DNA from: Kistimonas asteriae
GTDB lineage: Bacteria > Pseudomonadota > Gammaproteobacteria > Pseudomonadales > Endozoicomonadaceae
Assembly: GCF_018263925.1 (NCBI RefSeq)
Contig: NZ_JAEVHF010000002.1
Coordinates: 62,001 to 126,000, forward strand
Reading direction: 5' to 3'
DNA: 64,000 bases
Under the pieces are notes generated by a model. It had not been told where the DNA came from. It was given only the letters and a program-made list of their open reading frames with translations, and made no database searches. The translations under genes were made by a program, and so were the position numbers. Below, one piece after another: positions 28,173 to 36,811 of this stretch; the first letter of the stretch is position 1, and each line of letters begins with the position of its first letter.

Positions 28173-30269
28173 ATGCTCAAGTTCACACTGAAAGAGAGTT
28201 TCCTCGCCATCTGCCATTATCTCGGGGCGGATGTTGTCAATGAAGATGTCGAAGCGCTGACCCGGGACGGCCAGGATTTTGATCTTCGCTCGCTGGAGCG
28301 GGCTGCCAGCTACTGTAGTCTCCGCGCAGTGAAAAGCCGCAGAAAGCTGATTGACCTGTCAGAAGACGACCTGCCCTGCATTGTCCAGTTGAAGAAAAAG
28401 CACTTTATGATCATCACGGATGTCCGTGAGGGTGGATGTTTTGTTGCCTCCGGAAAGCATAACAAGGGCATCTGGATGCCACTGGAACGTCTGGAAGCGG
28501 TCTATTCCGGTGTGATTTACCGGTTTCAGGAAGGTGGTGCCGAGCAGCAGAAAAACCTTTCTCTTATGCCGGCCTGGTTCCGCTCTCAGATGACAGAACT
28601 CTGGCCACACTATGCACAGGTGCTGCTGGCAACGGTGATGGTTAACCTGTTGACCCTGACACTGCCTCTGTTCACCAACATGGTCTTTGACAAGCTGATC
28701 CCGACCTTTGCCACGGATACTCTGCTGACGCTCAGTATTGGCATGGTGGGCGTCGTGGTGTTTGATTTCATCCTGCGCTGGCTGCGCAGCTATTTTGTCG
28801 ATGATGCTTGCCGGATCATTGAAAAGCGCAGTGAGCAGTTCATTCTGGCGCGCCTGATCCAGCTCAAGCAAAGCGCATTACCCGACTCGCCCGGCCGGAT
28901 TACCCATGCCGTAGAAAACTTTGCCCGGGTGAAGGAGTTCCTGTCCGGAACGGTGCTGCTGTCTTTGCTGGACGTTCCGTTTTTTCTTCTGTTTACCCTG
29001 GTGATTGCCTTGATTGCCGGGGTCATGGCATTGATTCCCCTGACGATTGCGCTGTGCCTGGTGCCGGTTACGATCTACAGCTATCGTCGGACCCGTCGCT
29101 ATGCCAGCCAGCTGACCAAGGCCAATAATGCCAAAACAGCCTATCTGTACGAAGTCAGTTCAGAACTGGAAGCCATCAAAACACTGGGTGCCCGGCGTAA
29201 GGCGCTGGCGCGCTGGCGTTCGCTGGTGACCAACTCTGCCAGCGCATCACTGTCGAGCAAACAGTCCAATGTGCTGCTGAATACGCTGGTCACCAGCGCC
29301 ACCCAGTGCGTAGTTATCGGTATGCTGGTTCTGGGTGTGTTCCAGATTTACAACGGCAGTATTACCCCGGGCACCCTGTTTGCCTGCATCATTCTCGGCA
29401 GCCGTGCCATTGCGCCATTGATGAATCTGGCCATGGCGGTCAACCGGTTGAGTTTTTCCATCAAGGCGCTCAAGGAAATCAATGAACTGCTGGGGCTGAC
29501 CGGGGAAGATGACAGAAGTGACAAGCTCAATGTTCCCACGTTGAGAGGGCATATTGAATTCGACAAAGTGTCCTACCGGTTTGCGTCGTCAGAGCCTGAG
29601 GTGTTGCGGGATATCAGCTTCACCATCAAGCCGGGGGAGCGTGTTGCGATACTGGGAGCATCCGGCTCCGGTAAGAGCACGCTGGTTCGACTGATTCAGG
29701 GACTGGTGGAACCCTCAGAGGGCAATATCCTGATTGATGGCCACAATATCAATCATCTGAATCTGGATCAGTACCGCAGCCATTGCGCAGTAGCCCCCCA
29801 GAAACCTTCGTTATTCAGGGGAACGCTCAAAAGTAATCTGATGCTAGGGAAAAGTTCTGCGACAACAGAGAAACTGGATGAAGCCTGCCATGCCGCCTGC
29901 CTGGATGGCTTTGTCCGGCAGTGTTCCCGGGGCTACAGCCACCCGATCCAGGAGCGGGGTGGCAATTTGTCGGGTGGGCAGAAGCAAGCCTTGTGCCTCG
30001 CCCGGGCGCTGTTACGGCACGGACGGCTGTTGATTCTGGATGAGCCAACCAGTGCTTATGATAATTACAGTGAAACCCTATTCTGTCAGCGATTACCGAA
30101 CATGCTGAAGGAAAACCAGACGCTGATCCTCATTACCCATCGACATAACCTGTTACAGCTGGTGGATCGCATTATTGTGATGGCTGAGGGGCGTATCATT
30201 GCCGATGGCAGCCGTAACCGGGTGCTGGCTGAGTTGACTCAGCGACCCGCGGCATCTTCTACGATGTAG
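28173..30269 (+). CDS. Type I secretion ABC transporter (permease-ATPase)
   Basis: This 698-residue inner-membrane exporter has the HlyB/LapB/SiiF layout. Residues 1-125 form a C39-like domain without the catalytic Cys of true C39 peptidases, so it would bind rather than cleave the substrate. Six transmembrane helices span about residues 150-420. The nucleotide-binding domain has Walker A GASGSGKST (495-503), signature LSGGQKQ (599-605), Walker B ending in D623-E624 and an H-loop (ITHRHN). It starts 56 bp after the giant RTX gene on the same strand, which is almost certainly its substrate. No good Shine-Dalgarno is visible, so translation may depend on the upstream gene. Its 3' end overlaps the convergent M23 gene by 31 bp. 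Confidence 0.93.
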   Translation: MLKFTLKESFLAICHYLGADVVNEDVEALTRDGQDFDLRSLERAASYCSLRAVKSRRKLIDLSEDDLPCIVQLKKKHFMIITDVREGGCFVASGKHNKGIWMPLERLEAVYSGVIYRFQEGGAEQQKNLSLMPAWFRSQMTELWPHYAQVLLATVMVNLLTLTLPLFTNMVFDKLIPTFATDTLLTLSIGMVGVVVFDFILRWLRSYFVDDACRIIEKRSEQFILARLIQLKQSALPDSPGRITHAVENFARVKEFLSGTVLLSLLDVPFFLLFTLVIALIAGVMALIPLTIALCLVPVTIYSYRRTRRYASQLTKANNAKTAYLYEVSSELEAIKTLGARRKALARWRSLVTNSASASLSSKQSNVLLNTLVTSATQCVVIGMLVLGVFQIYNGSITPGTLFACIILGSRAIAPLMNLAMAVNRLSFSIKALKEINELLGLTGEDDRSDKLNVPTLRGHIEFDKVSYRFASSEPEVLRDISFTIKPGERVAILGASGSGKSTLVRLIQGLVEPSEGNILIDGHNINHLNLDQYRSHCAVAPQKPSLFRGTLKSNLMLGKSSATTEKLDEACHAACLDGFVRQCSRGYSHPIQERGGNLSGGQKQALCLARALLRHGRLLILDEPTSAYDNYSETLFCQRLPNMLKENQTLILITHRHNLLQLVDRIIVMAEGRIIADGSRNRVLAELTQRPAASSTM

Positions 30270-31243
30270 GAAAAGGTTTTTTCCATGACGGGCAGGCCTG
30301 ACCGTTCCAGCGTCAATTGGCCCTGCCAGCTACCCGGTTGGCCAACCGGGTTTTTCATGCCGATGTAATAGAACTGCTGTGCCTTGCTGCGCGTCAGGGC
30401 GGGGAAGGTGTGATTCTTGAGTGATTGTCCATCGGGGGCTATCAGTTGGAGCGTGATCTGATCACCCTCGCTTAGGCCGATCAGTCGTACCCAGAAAAAC
30501 AGGTGTGGACTGTGCTTGTCGGCTCCCTGATTGAATGTGCCGGATTCTATCGCCTGATAGTCCGGTGGTCGCTGGTCACTGAAACCATGATCCAGTAAGG
30601 ATCCTTCAAAGTAAGTGAGTTGTTTGAGAAGGGATGGATGCCAGAGAGTATTTTCGGTATTTCCGCAGTTTGCGCTTATGGATGTTCCGGTGAAGGGGTC
30701 AATCGTCTGATCCTGATGTTTCACTTGAAAATGCACATGGGGAAACGCTGTCAGGCCTGACAGGCCGATATCGCCCAGAACCTGCCCCTGCTGAACCCAA
30801 TCGCCCTTCGACACTTTGAGGCTGTCTTTTTTCAGGTGTCCATACAGGGTTAGCCAGCTGTCAGAATGTTGCAAGATCACCGCATTTCCCAGCCCGATGG
30901 CTTCAAGTTGAGCATGTTTTTCAGGATCAAGGTAGACATCCGCAACGCTATTTCGAATGGCGATGACTTCACCGTCCGCCGCAGCCAGGACGGCAACACC
31001 GGATGCCATTTGCGGTAGATTAATCAGGCGGATATCTGTGCCTGTATGACCATTGTAGGTTTGGTGGTGGCACTGATAATCACGGTAAGCAGGGGTGGGA
31101 TCGTTATCCACATAATTCTGGATAAAACAGTCAACGCCATAGTTACAGTCGACAGGAAAGATGAATGACGGTGTTTCAGCTGCGCTGGCACTTGTCGAGA
31201 GACTGAATAACCAAAAGAGGCAACGCCAGCGTAATCGGGCCAT
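30239..31243 (-). CDS. Periplasmic M23 (LytM) metallopeptidase
   Basis: This 334-residue protein has an N-terminal signal peptide (cleavage likely after ASA at 19-21). Its M23 domain has the zinc-ligand motif H66xxxD70 (GHTGTD), LYGHL with H136, and H169-V-H171 (FPHVHFQV). All LytM metal and catalytic positions are present, so it is probably an active peptidoglycan endopeptidase. Residues 210-330 form an extra beta-rich C-terminal domain that I do not recognise. It starts one base after the stop of the MotA-like gene, so the two are translationally coupled and the peptidase belongs to the secretion operon. Local opening of peptidoglycan for the exporter or the giant passenger is a reasonable inference. 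The 3' end overlaps the convergent ABC transporter gene by 31 bp. Confidence 0.88.
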   Translation of the reverse strand: MARLRWRCLFWLFSLSTSASAAETPSFIFPVDCNYGVDCFIQNYVDNDPTPAYRDYQCHHQTYNGHTGTDIRLINLPQMASGVAVLAAADGEVIAIRNSVADVYLDPEKHAQLEAIGLGNAVILQHSDSWLTLYGHLKKDSLKVSKGDWVQQGQVLGDIGLSGLTAFPHVHFQVKHQDQTIDPFTGTSISANCGNTENTLWHPSLLKQLTYFEGSLLDHGFSDQRPPDYQAIESGTFNQGADKHSPHLFFWVRLIGLSEGDQITLQLIAPDGQSLKNHTFPALTRSKAQQFYYIGMKNPVGQPGSWQGQLTLERSGLPVMEKTFSYIVEDAAGR

Positions 31244-31244
31244 C

Positions 31245-32717
31245 TTAGCGGTCTTGTAGCTTGCTCTTCAGGTCGGTGACCGCCTTGGTCAGCACCTTGA
31301 ACATCTTTTCCAGCCGCGACTGGCGAACCTGGTTCGACTGGCTTTCTGTCTCGACTTTCTCAGAAAGTGTTTCTATTTGTTCAGAGCAGTCTTCAACCTT
31401 CCCGGAATAGTCCTTCACCTGATCAGACACCACCTTGAGTTCTTTGGATGAGGTGACCACTTTTTCTTTGAGTGTATCTTTAAGCCCGGTGACCTGCTCA
31501 GTGGTTTTCATCTGGCTTCTGTGCAGGGTTTTCTGTTCATTCAGCAAGGCAGTGACAATCTGTACCAACCGGTGCTTGCTTTCCTTGACGGCACCCAGGG
31601 CCTCGACACTCGCATTGGTCTGGGTGGTGAACAGCTGTCGCAGTTTTTCTGCTTCTTTCAGTTGCAGCTCCGCCTGGGTTAGTTGGCTGGACTGCAGTTC
31701 CGTCATGGTTTCAATGTGGTTGCCGACCTGTTTCACGGTGTCTGACATCTGGGTGGTTTGTTCAGACAGCTCCTGATGATTATTACGGATCAGGCCCGTC
31801 AATTCCTGCCACTGGCCATCACTGATAGAGTCTTTGTCAGATATCTTCTGCAGAATGCCGGAAATTGTCTTGAGCTGCGTAGCGATCTGTCCCAACTGAG
31901 CATTGTCGGCAGCGGGTACCGCATTGGCGGTGTTGCCTCCGCTGTTGACGACACCGCTGCCGGCCAGGTGCTCAACCGTATGCTGGGCGAGCCAGTTTTC
32001 CATGGAAGAGTTAAAGTAGCTGCTCGCCTTGTTGAGGTGGAGTAGGAGAATGCCGAGCACCAGTGATGTGCTCAGACCCATCAGTGAGGAGCCGAAGGCG
32101 GTGCTCATACCGCCAAGAGGCCCTTCCAGACCCTTGATCAGCTGCACCAGCGTCACCATGATGTCGACATCGCCACCAAGGCCTTTTGCCAGATCGGCGA
32201 GAATGCCGCCGATGGAGCCAATGGTGATGGTCAGACCCAGAAAGGTACCGAGGAGACCGATAAAGACCAGCAGGTCGGTGAAGTAGCGTACGAAGGCGCT
32301 TTTCTCATCCAGACTGTCCTGCAGTGAGTCGATCAACGCCTTGGTGGCGGGGGCTGATAGTTTAATAAGACCCAGTGAGGCAACGTTGTTCTTGAGCAGG
32401 GTCACGGTTGGCGTCATCAGGTGCATTTTGAGCTTGGGAGGCGGTGTATCATCGTCCGGGCTGACAAAGAGAATCTCATCCAGCTTGGATACGATCAGTA
32501 CATCATCCCTGAGGTGGAAAACGTAAAGAAAGCATAAGAAGGTGCCCAGCAGGAAAACAAACAGAATGGTGCCGTTCAGTGCCACGTTGGACATGAAGGC
32601 CGGGCCAAAAAAGTCCCTGGTAAAGTAAACCAGCACGATGGTGGCTGCCACGACAAACGCCATGCGCTGGATGAACCCCACGATTTTCTTGGGGTTGGCA
32701 ATATGCAGCTCAGACAT
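31245..32717 (-). CDS. MotA/TolQ/ExbB-family channel protein, SiiB-like
   Basis: This 490-residue inner-membrane protein has transmembrane segments at about 17-33, 48-68, 147-175 and 205-228. The last two carry the MotA/TolQ/ExbB pattern (FIGLLGTFLGLTITIG; GGMSTAFGSSLMGLSTSLVLG). Residues 280-490 are hydrophilic and predicted to be largely coiled coil (repeated Q/E/K heptads, KLQDR at the end). Size and layout match SiiB of Salmonella SPI-4, which pairs with SiiA as a proton channel that supports the giant adhesin. The partner here is the MotB/SiiA-like protein at 34311-34922. The gene lies between the TolC gene (about 85 bp upstream) and the M23 gene (1 bp downstream). ZorA of the Zorya defence system is a relative, but no ZorC, ZorD or ZorE gene is present. 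Confidence 0.85.
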   Translation of the reverse strand: MSELHIANPKKIVGFIQRMAFVVAATIVLVYFTRDFFGPAFMSNVALNGTILFVFLLGTFLCFLYVFHLRDDVLIVSKLDEILFVSPDDDTPPPKLKMHLMTPTVTLLKNNVASLGLIKLSAPATKALIDSLQDSLDEKSAFVRYFTDLLVFIGLLGTFLGLTITIGSIGGILADLAKGLGGDVDIMVTLVQLIKGLEGPLGGMSTAFGSSLMGLSTSLVLGILLLHLNKASSYFNSSMENWLAQHTVEHLAGSGVVNSGGNTANAVPAADNAQLGQIATQLKTISGILQKISDKDSISDGQWQELTGLIRNNHQELSEQTTQMSDTVKQVGNHIETMTELQSSQLTQAELQLKEAEKLRQLFTTQTNASVEALGAVKESKHRLVQIVTALLNEQKTLHRSQMKTTEQVTGLKDTLKEKVVTSSKELKVVSDQVKDYSGKVEDCSEQIETLSEKVETESQSNQVRQSRLEKMFKVLTKAVTDLKSKLQDR

Positions 32718-32802
32718 ATCCCTGTATACCCTTTTGCTTTCGCATTTCCTTTGCCAGAGTCGCCGAGGCGTCCTCTACTGCTCTTTTGTCGTGACAGCAT
32801 AC

Positions 32803-34068
32803 TCAGCTGTCTTCCAGAGTCCTGATCGTGTTGATGACATCGTTCATGAAAAAACGGATGTCCAGAATGCTTTTATAAAAGTCGAACTGAAAGACGGCGC
32901 TCTGAACCCGGCTGTTATGGTAATCACCTTGTGCGGTGGTGATATCCAGCAGGGTCTTTTCGCCCAGTTCGAACTCCTTGTAATAGAGGTCGACAATTTC
33001 CTGGTTGGTCTTCAGGGCTTCGTCGTTGACCATTTTCTCGTCCAGCAGCTTCATCATGGAGCTGTAGGATTCCTGGACTTTTTTCTCCAGTGACAGTGTG
33101 GCTTCACGCATCCGGTAATCGGCCTGCATGACCTTGGCGTTAGTTTCGTCAATTTTCCGGCGGGTCTTGAAACCGTCCCAGAGGTCGTAACTCATGGTGA
33201 CAGTGCCGGCCTCAGTGGTTTTCCATTTTTCCGAGGTGTCCAGGGAGTTTTCCCGGTTGACCTCCAGTTTCATCTTGAAGGTGGGATACAGGTCGGCGCG
33301 GGCCTTGTCCCTCTCCTCTTTGGCTGATTCGATGGCAGAGTGCATCGCCTGAACCTGGTAGCTCCGTGTGACTGCAAACTCCACCAGTTCATCCTGTGTG
33401 TGCTTAATCACCAGGTCATCCAGCATGGGCATGATCAGGTTGTCGGGTTCAATCCCAGTCAGGCTCTTGAAGGTTTTGCGGGCGAAGGTCAGGTCAGTCT
33501 TGTACTGGATCAGCTCCAGTTCGGCATTCTGTCCCAGGCTGGTCAGACGCTGGACGTCCGATTTGCCCGAGGCGCCCGCGGCCTCCCGGGTTTCAAGAAT
33601 GCCCAGGAAACGCTTGTAGAAAACGATGTTTTCTTTCACATGCCCGATGACCTGTTCCAGTTTCAGGATTTCCAGGAAAGTCTTGGTGGTCAGCAGGGCG
33701 AGTTTTTCGCGGCCATCATTCAGTGTTTGCCGGGAGACATTGAGTTTGTGCTTTCTGGCATCGACCTGGTTGGAGATCCGGCCAAAATCGTAGACAACCT
33801 GGCTGAGGATGACGGACGATTTGATCTTGTCCCGCCAGTCCTTGTCCGTGCTACGGGTTAACCCACGTTCCAGCTGGTAGGACAACTTGGGATGATAATC
33901 GGCATAACTCTGGTCAAGCCGGGCCTCTCCCATATCGACCGAAGCCTCAAGGGATTTCACAGTAGGGTTAAATTCCAGCGCCTTGATGACTGCTTCTGTC
34001 AGTGTCAAGGCATGGCCCGGGGTCAGGAACAACAATGAACAGCCCCCAAGCAGACATTTCAGCTTCAT
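32803..34068 (-). CDS. TolC-family outer-membrane efflux protein
   Basis: This is the outer-membrane channel of the type I system, comparable to TolC, LapE or SiiC. The mature part shows the TolC two-fold repeat of long helices and strands: NPTVKSLEASVDMGEARLDQ at the start of the first repeat, and MSYDLWDGFKTRRKIDE and YYKEFELGEKTLLDITTAQ in the second. The frame opens at a TTG (34077), but the ATG at 34068 gives a better signal peptide (MKLKCLLGGCSLLFLTPGHA) and a better-spaced GGCGGA, so I chose 421 residues from 34068. It is the first gene of the minus-strand operon tolC-like, motA-like, M23, and is divergent from the SiiA-like gene. Confidence 0.9.
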   Translation of the reverse strand: MKLKCLLGGCSLLFLTPGHALTLTEAVIKALEFNPTVKSLEASVDMGEARLDQSYADYHPKLSYQLERGLTRSTDKDWRDKIKSSVILSQVVYDFGRISNQVDARKHKLNVSRQTLNDGREKLALLTTKTFLEILKLEQVIGHVKENIVFYKRFLGILETREAAGASGKSDVQRLTSLGQNAELELIQYKTDLTFARKTFKSLTGIEPDNLIMPMLDDLVIKHTQDELVEFAVTRSYQVQAMHSAIESAKEERDKARADLYPTFKMKLEVNRENSLDTSEKWKTTEAGTVTMSYDLWDGFKTRRKIDETNAKVMQADYRMREATLSLEKKVQESYSSMMKLLDEKMVNDEALKTNQEIVDLYYKEFELGEKTLLDITTAQGDYHNSRVQSAVFQFDFYKSILDIRFFMNDVINTIRTLEDS

Positions 34069-34310
34069 ACCATCCAATTCCGCCTGAGTCCGTTGTAATT
34101 ATGGGGAAGGCTTTCAAGCTGAATCGGCTTATTGAAGGAGAACTGTAGAAAGGGAATACGCTTGACGAACCTGTAGAAACATCAAGAAGCCCATAAGGCA
34201 GACGATAGATACTTAGACCTGTCGGTGTAATACACGTCGTGGCTGACAAGGCATGCCGGTTTCCCGGGCCGTAGCCGGTTTTCATTCTGCTGATCCGCCG
34301 GTGGAGCGCT
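34069..34310. promoter_or_regulatory. Divergent promoter region between the two secretion operons
   Basis: This spacer of about 240 bp separates the minus-strand tolC-like operon from the plus-strand siiA-hlyD-like operon. It must carry promoters for both, but no convincing -35/-10 pair could be fixed by eye. The SiiA-like gene has GGTGGAG (about 34298-34304) at normal spacing from its ATG. Confidence 0.4.
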
Positions 34311-34922
34311 ATGGCGAAAGAACCTGAAAGTAATCCTTGGCCCGGATTTGTAGATGCACTGTCGACCACGTTGCTGGTATTTGTATTCCTTGTCGTCGTA
34401 CTCATCCTGGTTGTAACCGCACTCAGTGTTCAGGTCGGTTACGATATCGCGAAAGCCGTGCTTGAAACCGAGAAAAAGGCAGCGGGTAAAATGAAGGCCC
34501 TGGAGTCGGGTCAGCAGGCGACTGTGGATGCGGATATTGAACGGGAAATTGTCTCAGAAGCCACAGATGTCATTCTGGAAAGCCAGGTTGAAGCAGAAGT
34601 CAAAGAGAAACTGATTCGTATAAAGTACCAGGATTTCAGTTCCCGCCTGACCGAAGACGCCAAGAAAGATTTTGAGTCATGGATTGATGAAAAATACGAT
34701 GAAATCAAGGAAAAACCTGTCTTCATCATCAGCATCCTGACTCATAAAGGTGTGGCGAAAACAGTGGCCTATGAGGTGGCGTTCAACCGGATCACCCAGA
34801 TTCGTAAGGTCCTCGTTGAAAAAGGCCTCCCTTCCGAGAATATCAAGGTTCGGCTGGATGACTCCGGTCCTGACAATCAACGCAATGAAGTTGTTATCAA
34901 GGTACTGGAAGAATGGCCATGA
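34311..34922 (+). CDS. MotB-like proton-channel partner, SiiA-like
   Basis: This 203-residue inner-membrane protein has a single N-terminal transmembrane helix (about 12-40: WPGFVDALSTTLLVFVF). Asp15 sits at the start of the helix, the place of the proton-carrying Asp in MotB and SiiA. A helical linker (45-110) and a small periplasmic alpha/beta domain (about 130-203, ending NEVVIKVLEEWP) follow, resembling an OmpA/MotB peptidoglycan-binding fold. The length is close to that of SiiA. Together with the MotA-like protein it should form an ion-driven complex that energises or controls the giant RTX secretion apparatus; that role is inferred by analogy with SPI-4. Its stop overlaps the start of the HlyD-family gene. 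Confidence 0.82.
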   Translation: MAKEPESNPWPGFVDALSTTLLVFVFLVVVLILVVTALSVQVGYDIAKAVLETEKKAAGKMKALESGQQATVDADIEREIVSEATDVILESQVEAEVKEKLIRIKYQDFSSRLTEDAKKDFESWIDEKYDEIKEKPVFIISILTHKGVAKTVAYEVAFNRITQIRKVLVEKGLPSENIKVRLDDSGPDNQRNEVVIKVLEEWP

Positions 34923-36199
34923 AACCGCTGCTAAGCCGGATGAACCACCGCTTCCTGTCGCGCTATTCCATCGTGCTCTGTATCACGGGCATTATTCTTT
35001 TTTTCCTGATCTGGGCGGCGATTGTCGAGATTGATGTAGTTGTCAAAAGCGACGGGCGGGTTACGACCTTCAGTAATAACAGTGTGGTCGAGCATCTTGA
35101 AGGTGGGATCCTGACTGGCCTGCATGTCACGGAAGGCCAGCGGGTCGCCAAGAATATGTTGCTGTTTGCGGTGATGAATCCCACCCTGACTGAAAACATC
35201 AGTATTCGGAAACAACAGCTGAATGGGCTGGTGGCCAAGGCCCAGCGACTGTATGCAGAAATGAAAGGCGAGGCCCTGTCACCCTCCATTGAGCAAGTCG
35301 CGGAGAAAGATGAGTATTATTTCAATGAGCTGGAACTGCATAAGAAACGAAAAAAGAAGCTCAGGGAACAGATCTCTATTGTCCGCCAGCAGATCACCAA
35401 GGAAGAGGCACTGTTGTCCGAGCTGGAACAGGTCATCAAGGATATGAACAATGAGCGGGCCGTGGCGCAGAAGCAGCTGGATATTCTGTCGACCTTGCTG
35501 CGGCAGGGCGCCGGTTCCGTGCAGAACCAGCTCGAAAAGAAGATGGCGCTGCTCAAGATCGAAACCCGGGTCAACCAGTCAATGAAACAGATTCCGGTGA
35601 TTGAGGCGAAATTGTCAGAGCTGCGTCTGAAGAAAAGCAAATTGATTACCGACTTCCGCGAAGAAGCCCAGCACGATTACAACAAGACCCGGTTGGAAAT
35701 TGCCCAGATCCAGGAACAGATTCGCTCATCGCGGGAAAGGGAAGTCCGTGAAAACGTCACAGCGCCGGTTACCGGTACCCTGCACACCCTTCACGTCAAT
35801 ACGATTGGTGAAGTGGTGCCACCGGGCGCCGTGATGGCAGAAATCGTACCGGATGGTGTGCCGCTGATGGTTGAAGCCATGGTGGCACCGCACGACCGGG
35901 CCAAGGTCTGGCCGGGGCAGGCGGTGAATGTGCGGGTCTCTGCTTATGATTACACCACGTATGGTTCCCTGAAAGGGAAGGTGCTGGAAGTGAGTGCGGA
36001 CACCTATAAACATGAAGTCACGTCCCAGCACTATTACAAGGCCATGATTGAGACCGATACCACCGGTTTCGATGAAAACAGTCAGCTGATTCCTGGAATG
36101 ACGGTAGAGCTGAATATCCTTGCCGGTAAAAGGACGCTGCTTGGCTACCTGCTGGGCCCTTTGTCTGAATCCATCCGTTTTACGGCGACGGATACATAA
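34919..36199 (+). CDS. HlyD-family periplasmic adaptor (membrane fusion protein)
   Basis: This 426-residue protein links the ABC exporter to the TolC channel (HlyD, LapC, SiiD type). It has one transmembrane helix (about 18-40), a split biotinyl-lipoyl domain (VVKSDGRVTTFSNNSVVEHLEGGIL and VTAPVTGTLHTLHVNTIGE), a long helical hairpin between them (about 95-270) and a C-terminal beta-barrel (about 290-410, PGQAVNVRVSAYDYTTYGSLKG). I chose the ATG at 34919, which forms an ATGA overlap with the SiiA-like stop; an in-frame ATG at 34913 would add two residues. The gene ends 9 bp before the convergent Lrp-family gene. Confidence 0.92.
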   Translation: MKPLLSRMNHRFLSRYSIVLCITGIILFFLIWAAIVEIDVVVKSDGRVTTFSNNSVVEHLEGGILTGLHVTEGQRVAKNMLLFAVMNPTLTENISIRKQQLNGLVAKAQRLYAEMKGEALSPSIEQVAEKDEYYFNELELHKKRKKKLREQISIVRQQITKEEALLSELEQVIKDMNNERAVAQKQLDILSTLLRQGAGSVQNQLEKKMALLKIETRVNQSMKQIPVIEAKLSELRLKKSKLITDFREEAQHDYNKTRLEIAQIQEQIRSSREREVRENVTAPVTGTLHTLHVNTIGEVVPPGAVMAEIVPDGVPLMVEAMVAPHDRAKVWPGQAVNVRVSAYDYTTYGSLKGKVLEVSADTYKHEVTSQHYYKAMIETDTTGFDENSQLIPGMTVELNILAGKRTLLGYLLGPLSESIRFTATDT

Positions 36200-36208
36200 G
36201 CCTCGGTG

Positions 36209-36661
36209 TCACAGTGGTAGTGCGGTGGTGTATTTGATCTGTTCCATGGCAAAGCTGGAAGTGACATTACTCAGCCCGTCGACTGAATCAATCAGCTTCT
36301 TGTAGAACACATCAAATGCCTGAATATCACTGACAACGACCCGCAGCAGGTAATCCCACTCCCCACTCATACGATAGAGTTCGGCCACTTCCGGGAACGA
36401 GGCTACGGTGTGGGCAAAGTCGGTCAGCCAGCTGCTGTTATGGCCGCTGGTTTTTATGTGTACGAAAACGGAAACGCTGAGGTTTACTTTGGCAGGGTCA
36501 AGCAAGGCGACACGGCGGGTCAGGATGCCTTCACTCTCCAGGCGCTTGATGCGCTTCCAGCATGGGGTGGGAGAGAGATTGACCTGTTCAGCGATCTCCG
36601 TCAGCGGAAGAGTGGTATCTTCTTGTAGCAGTGTAAGTATTTTACGATCAGTTTTATCCAT
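36209..36661 (-). CDS. Lrp/AsnC-family transcriptional regulator
   Basis: This 150-residue regulator has an N-terminal winged helix-turn-helix (LTEIAEQVNLSPTPCWKRIKRL, with the family SPTPCWxRI recognition pattern) and a C-terminal RAM effector domain (PEVAELYRMSGEWDYLLRV). It is divergent from a cysteine desulfhydrase gene. This resembles the DecR/CyuR branch of Lrp regulators, which senses cysteine and activates cysteine breakdown; the specificity is inferred. Its ATG lies inside one arm of a perfect 14-bp inverted repeat, and no Shine-Dalgarno is visible, so the message may be leaderless or the repeat may give tight autoregulation. Confidence 0.88.
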   Translation of the reverse strand: MDKTDRKILTLLQEDTTLPLTEIAEQVNLSPTPCWKRIKRLESEGILTRRVALLDPAKVNLSVSVFVHIKTSGHNSSWLTDFAHTVASFPEVAELYRMSGEWDYLLRVVVSDIQAFDVFYKKLIDSVDGLSNVTSSFAMEQIKYTTALPL

Positions 36662-36707
36662 GAAAAATAATTCTAACTATATTGGATAGTTTGGAATTAT
36701 TTTTCAT
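36660..36707. promoter_or_regulatory. Nested palindrome, candidate Lrp-family operator
   Basis: The perfect 14-bp arms atgaaaaataattc (36660-36673) and gaattatttttcat (36694-36707) enclose an inner repeat, aactat and atagtt (36676-36691 region). The whole 48-bp element is almost a continuous palindrome. It begins at the start codon of the Lrp-family gene and lies about 105 bp before the desulfhydrase gene. The A/T-rich GAAAAATAATT core is the kind of site Lrp-family dimers bind. Confidence 0.6.
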
Positions 36708-36811
36708 ACTGACTGAAATCACCAGTCGACTTTGCAATATTTTTCCCCCGTCCGGGCGATAGTATGAGTAACAGAAACGTCTGTTATCGCATGTGTGGAG
36801 AGTGATGATTT

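Noticed and set aside
31245..34922. MotA/MotB-like pair as a Zorya antiphage system
   Set aside because: No ZorC, ZorD or ZorE is present, and the genes are interleaved with TolC, HlyD and ABC exporter genes. The short MotB-like protein fits SiiA better.
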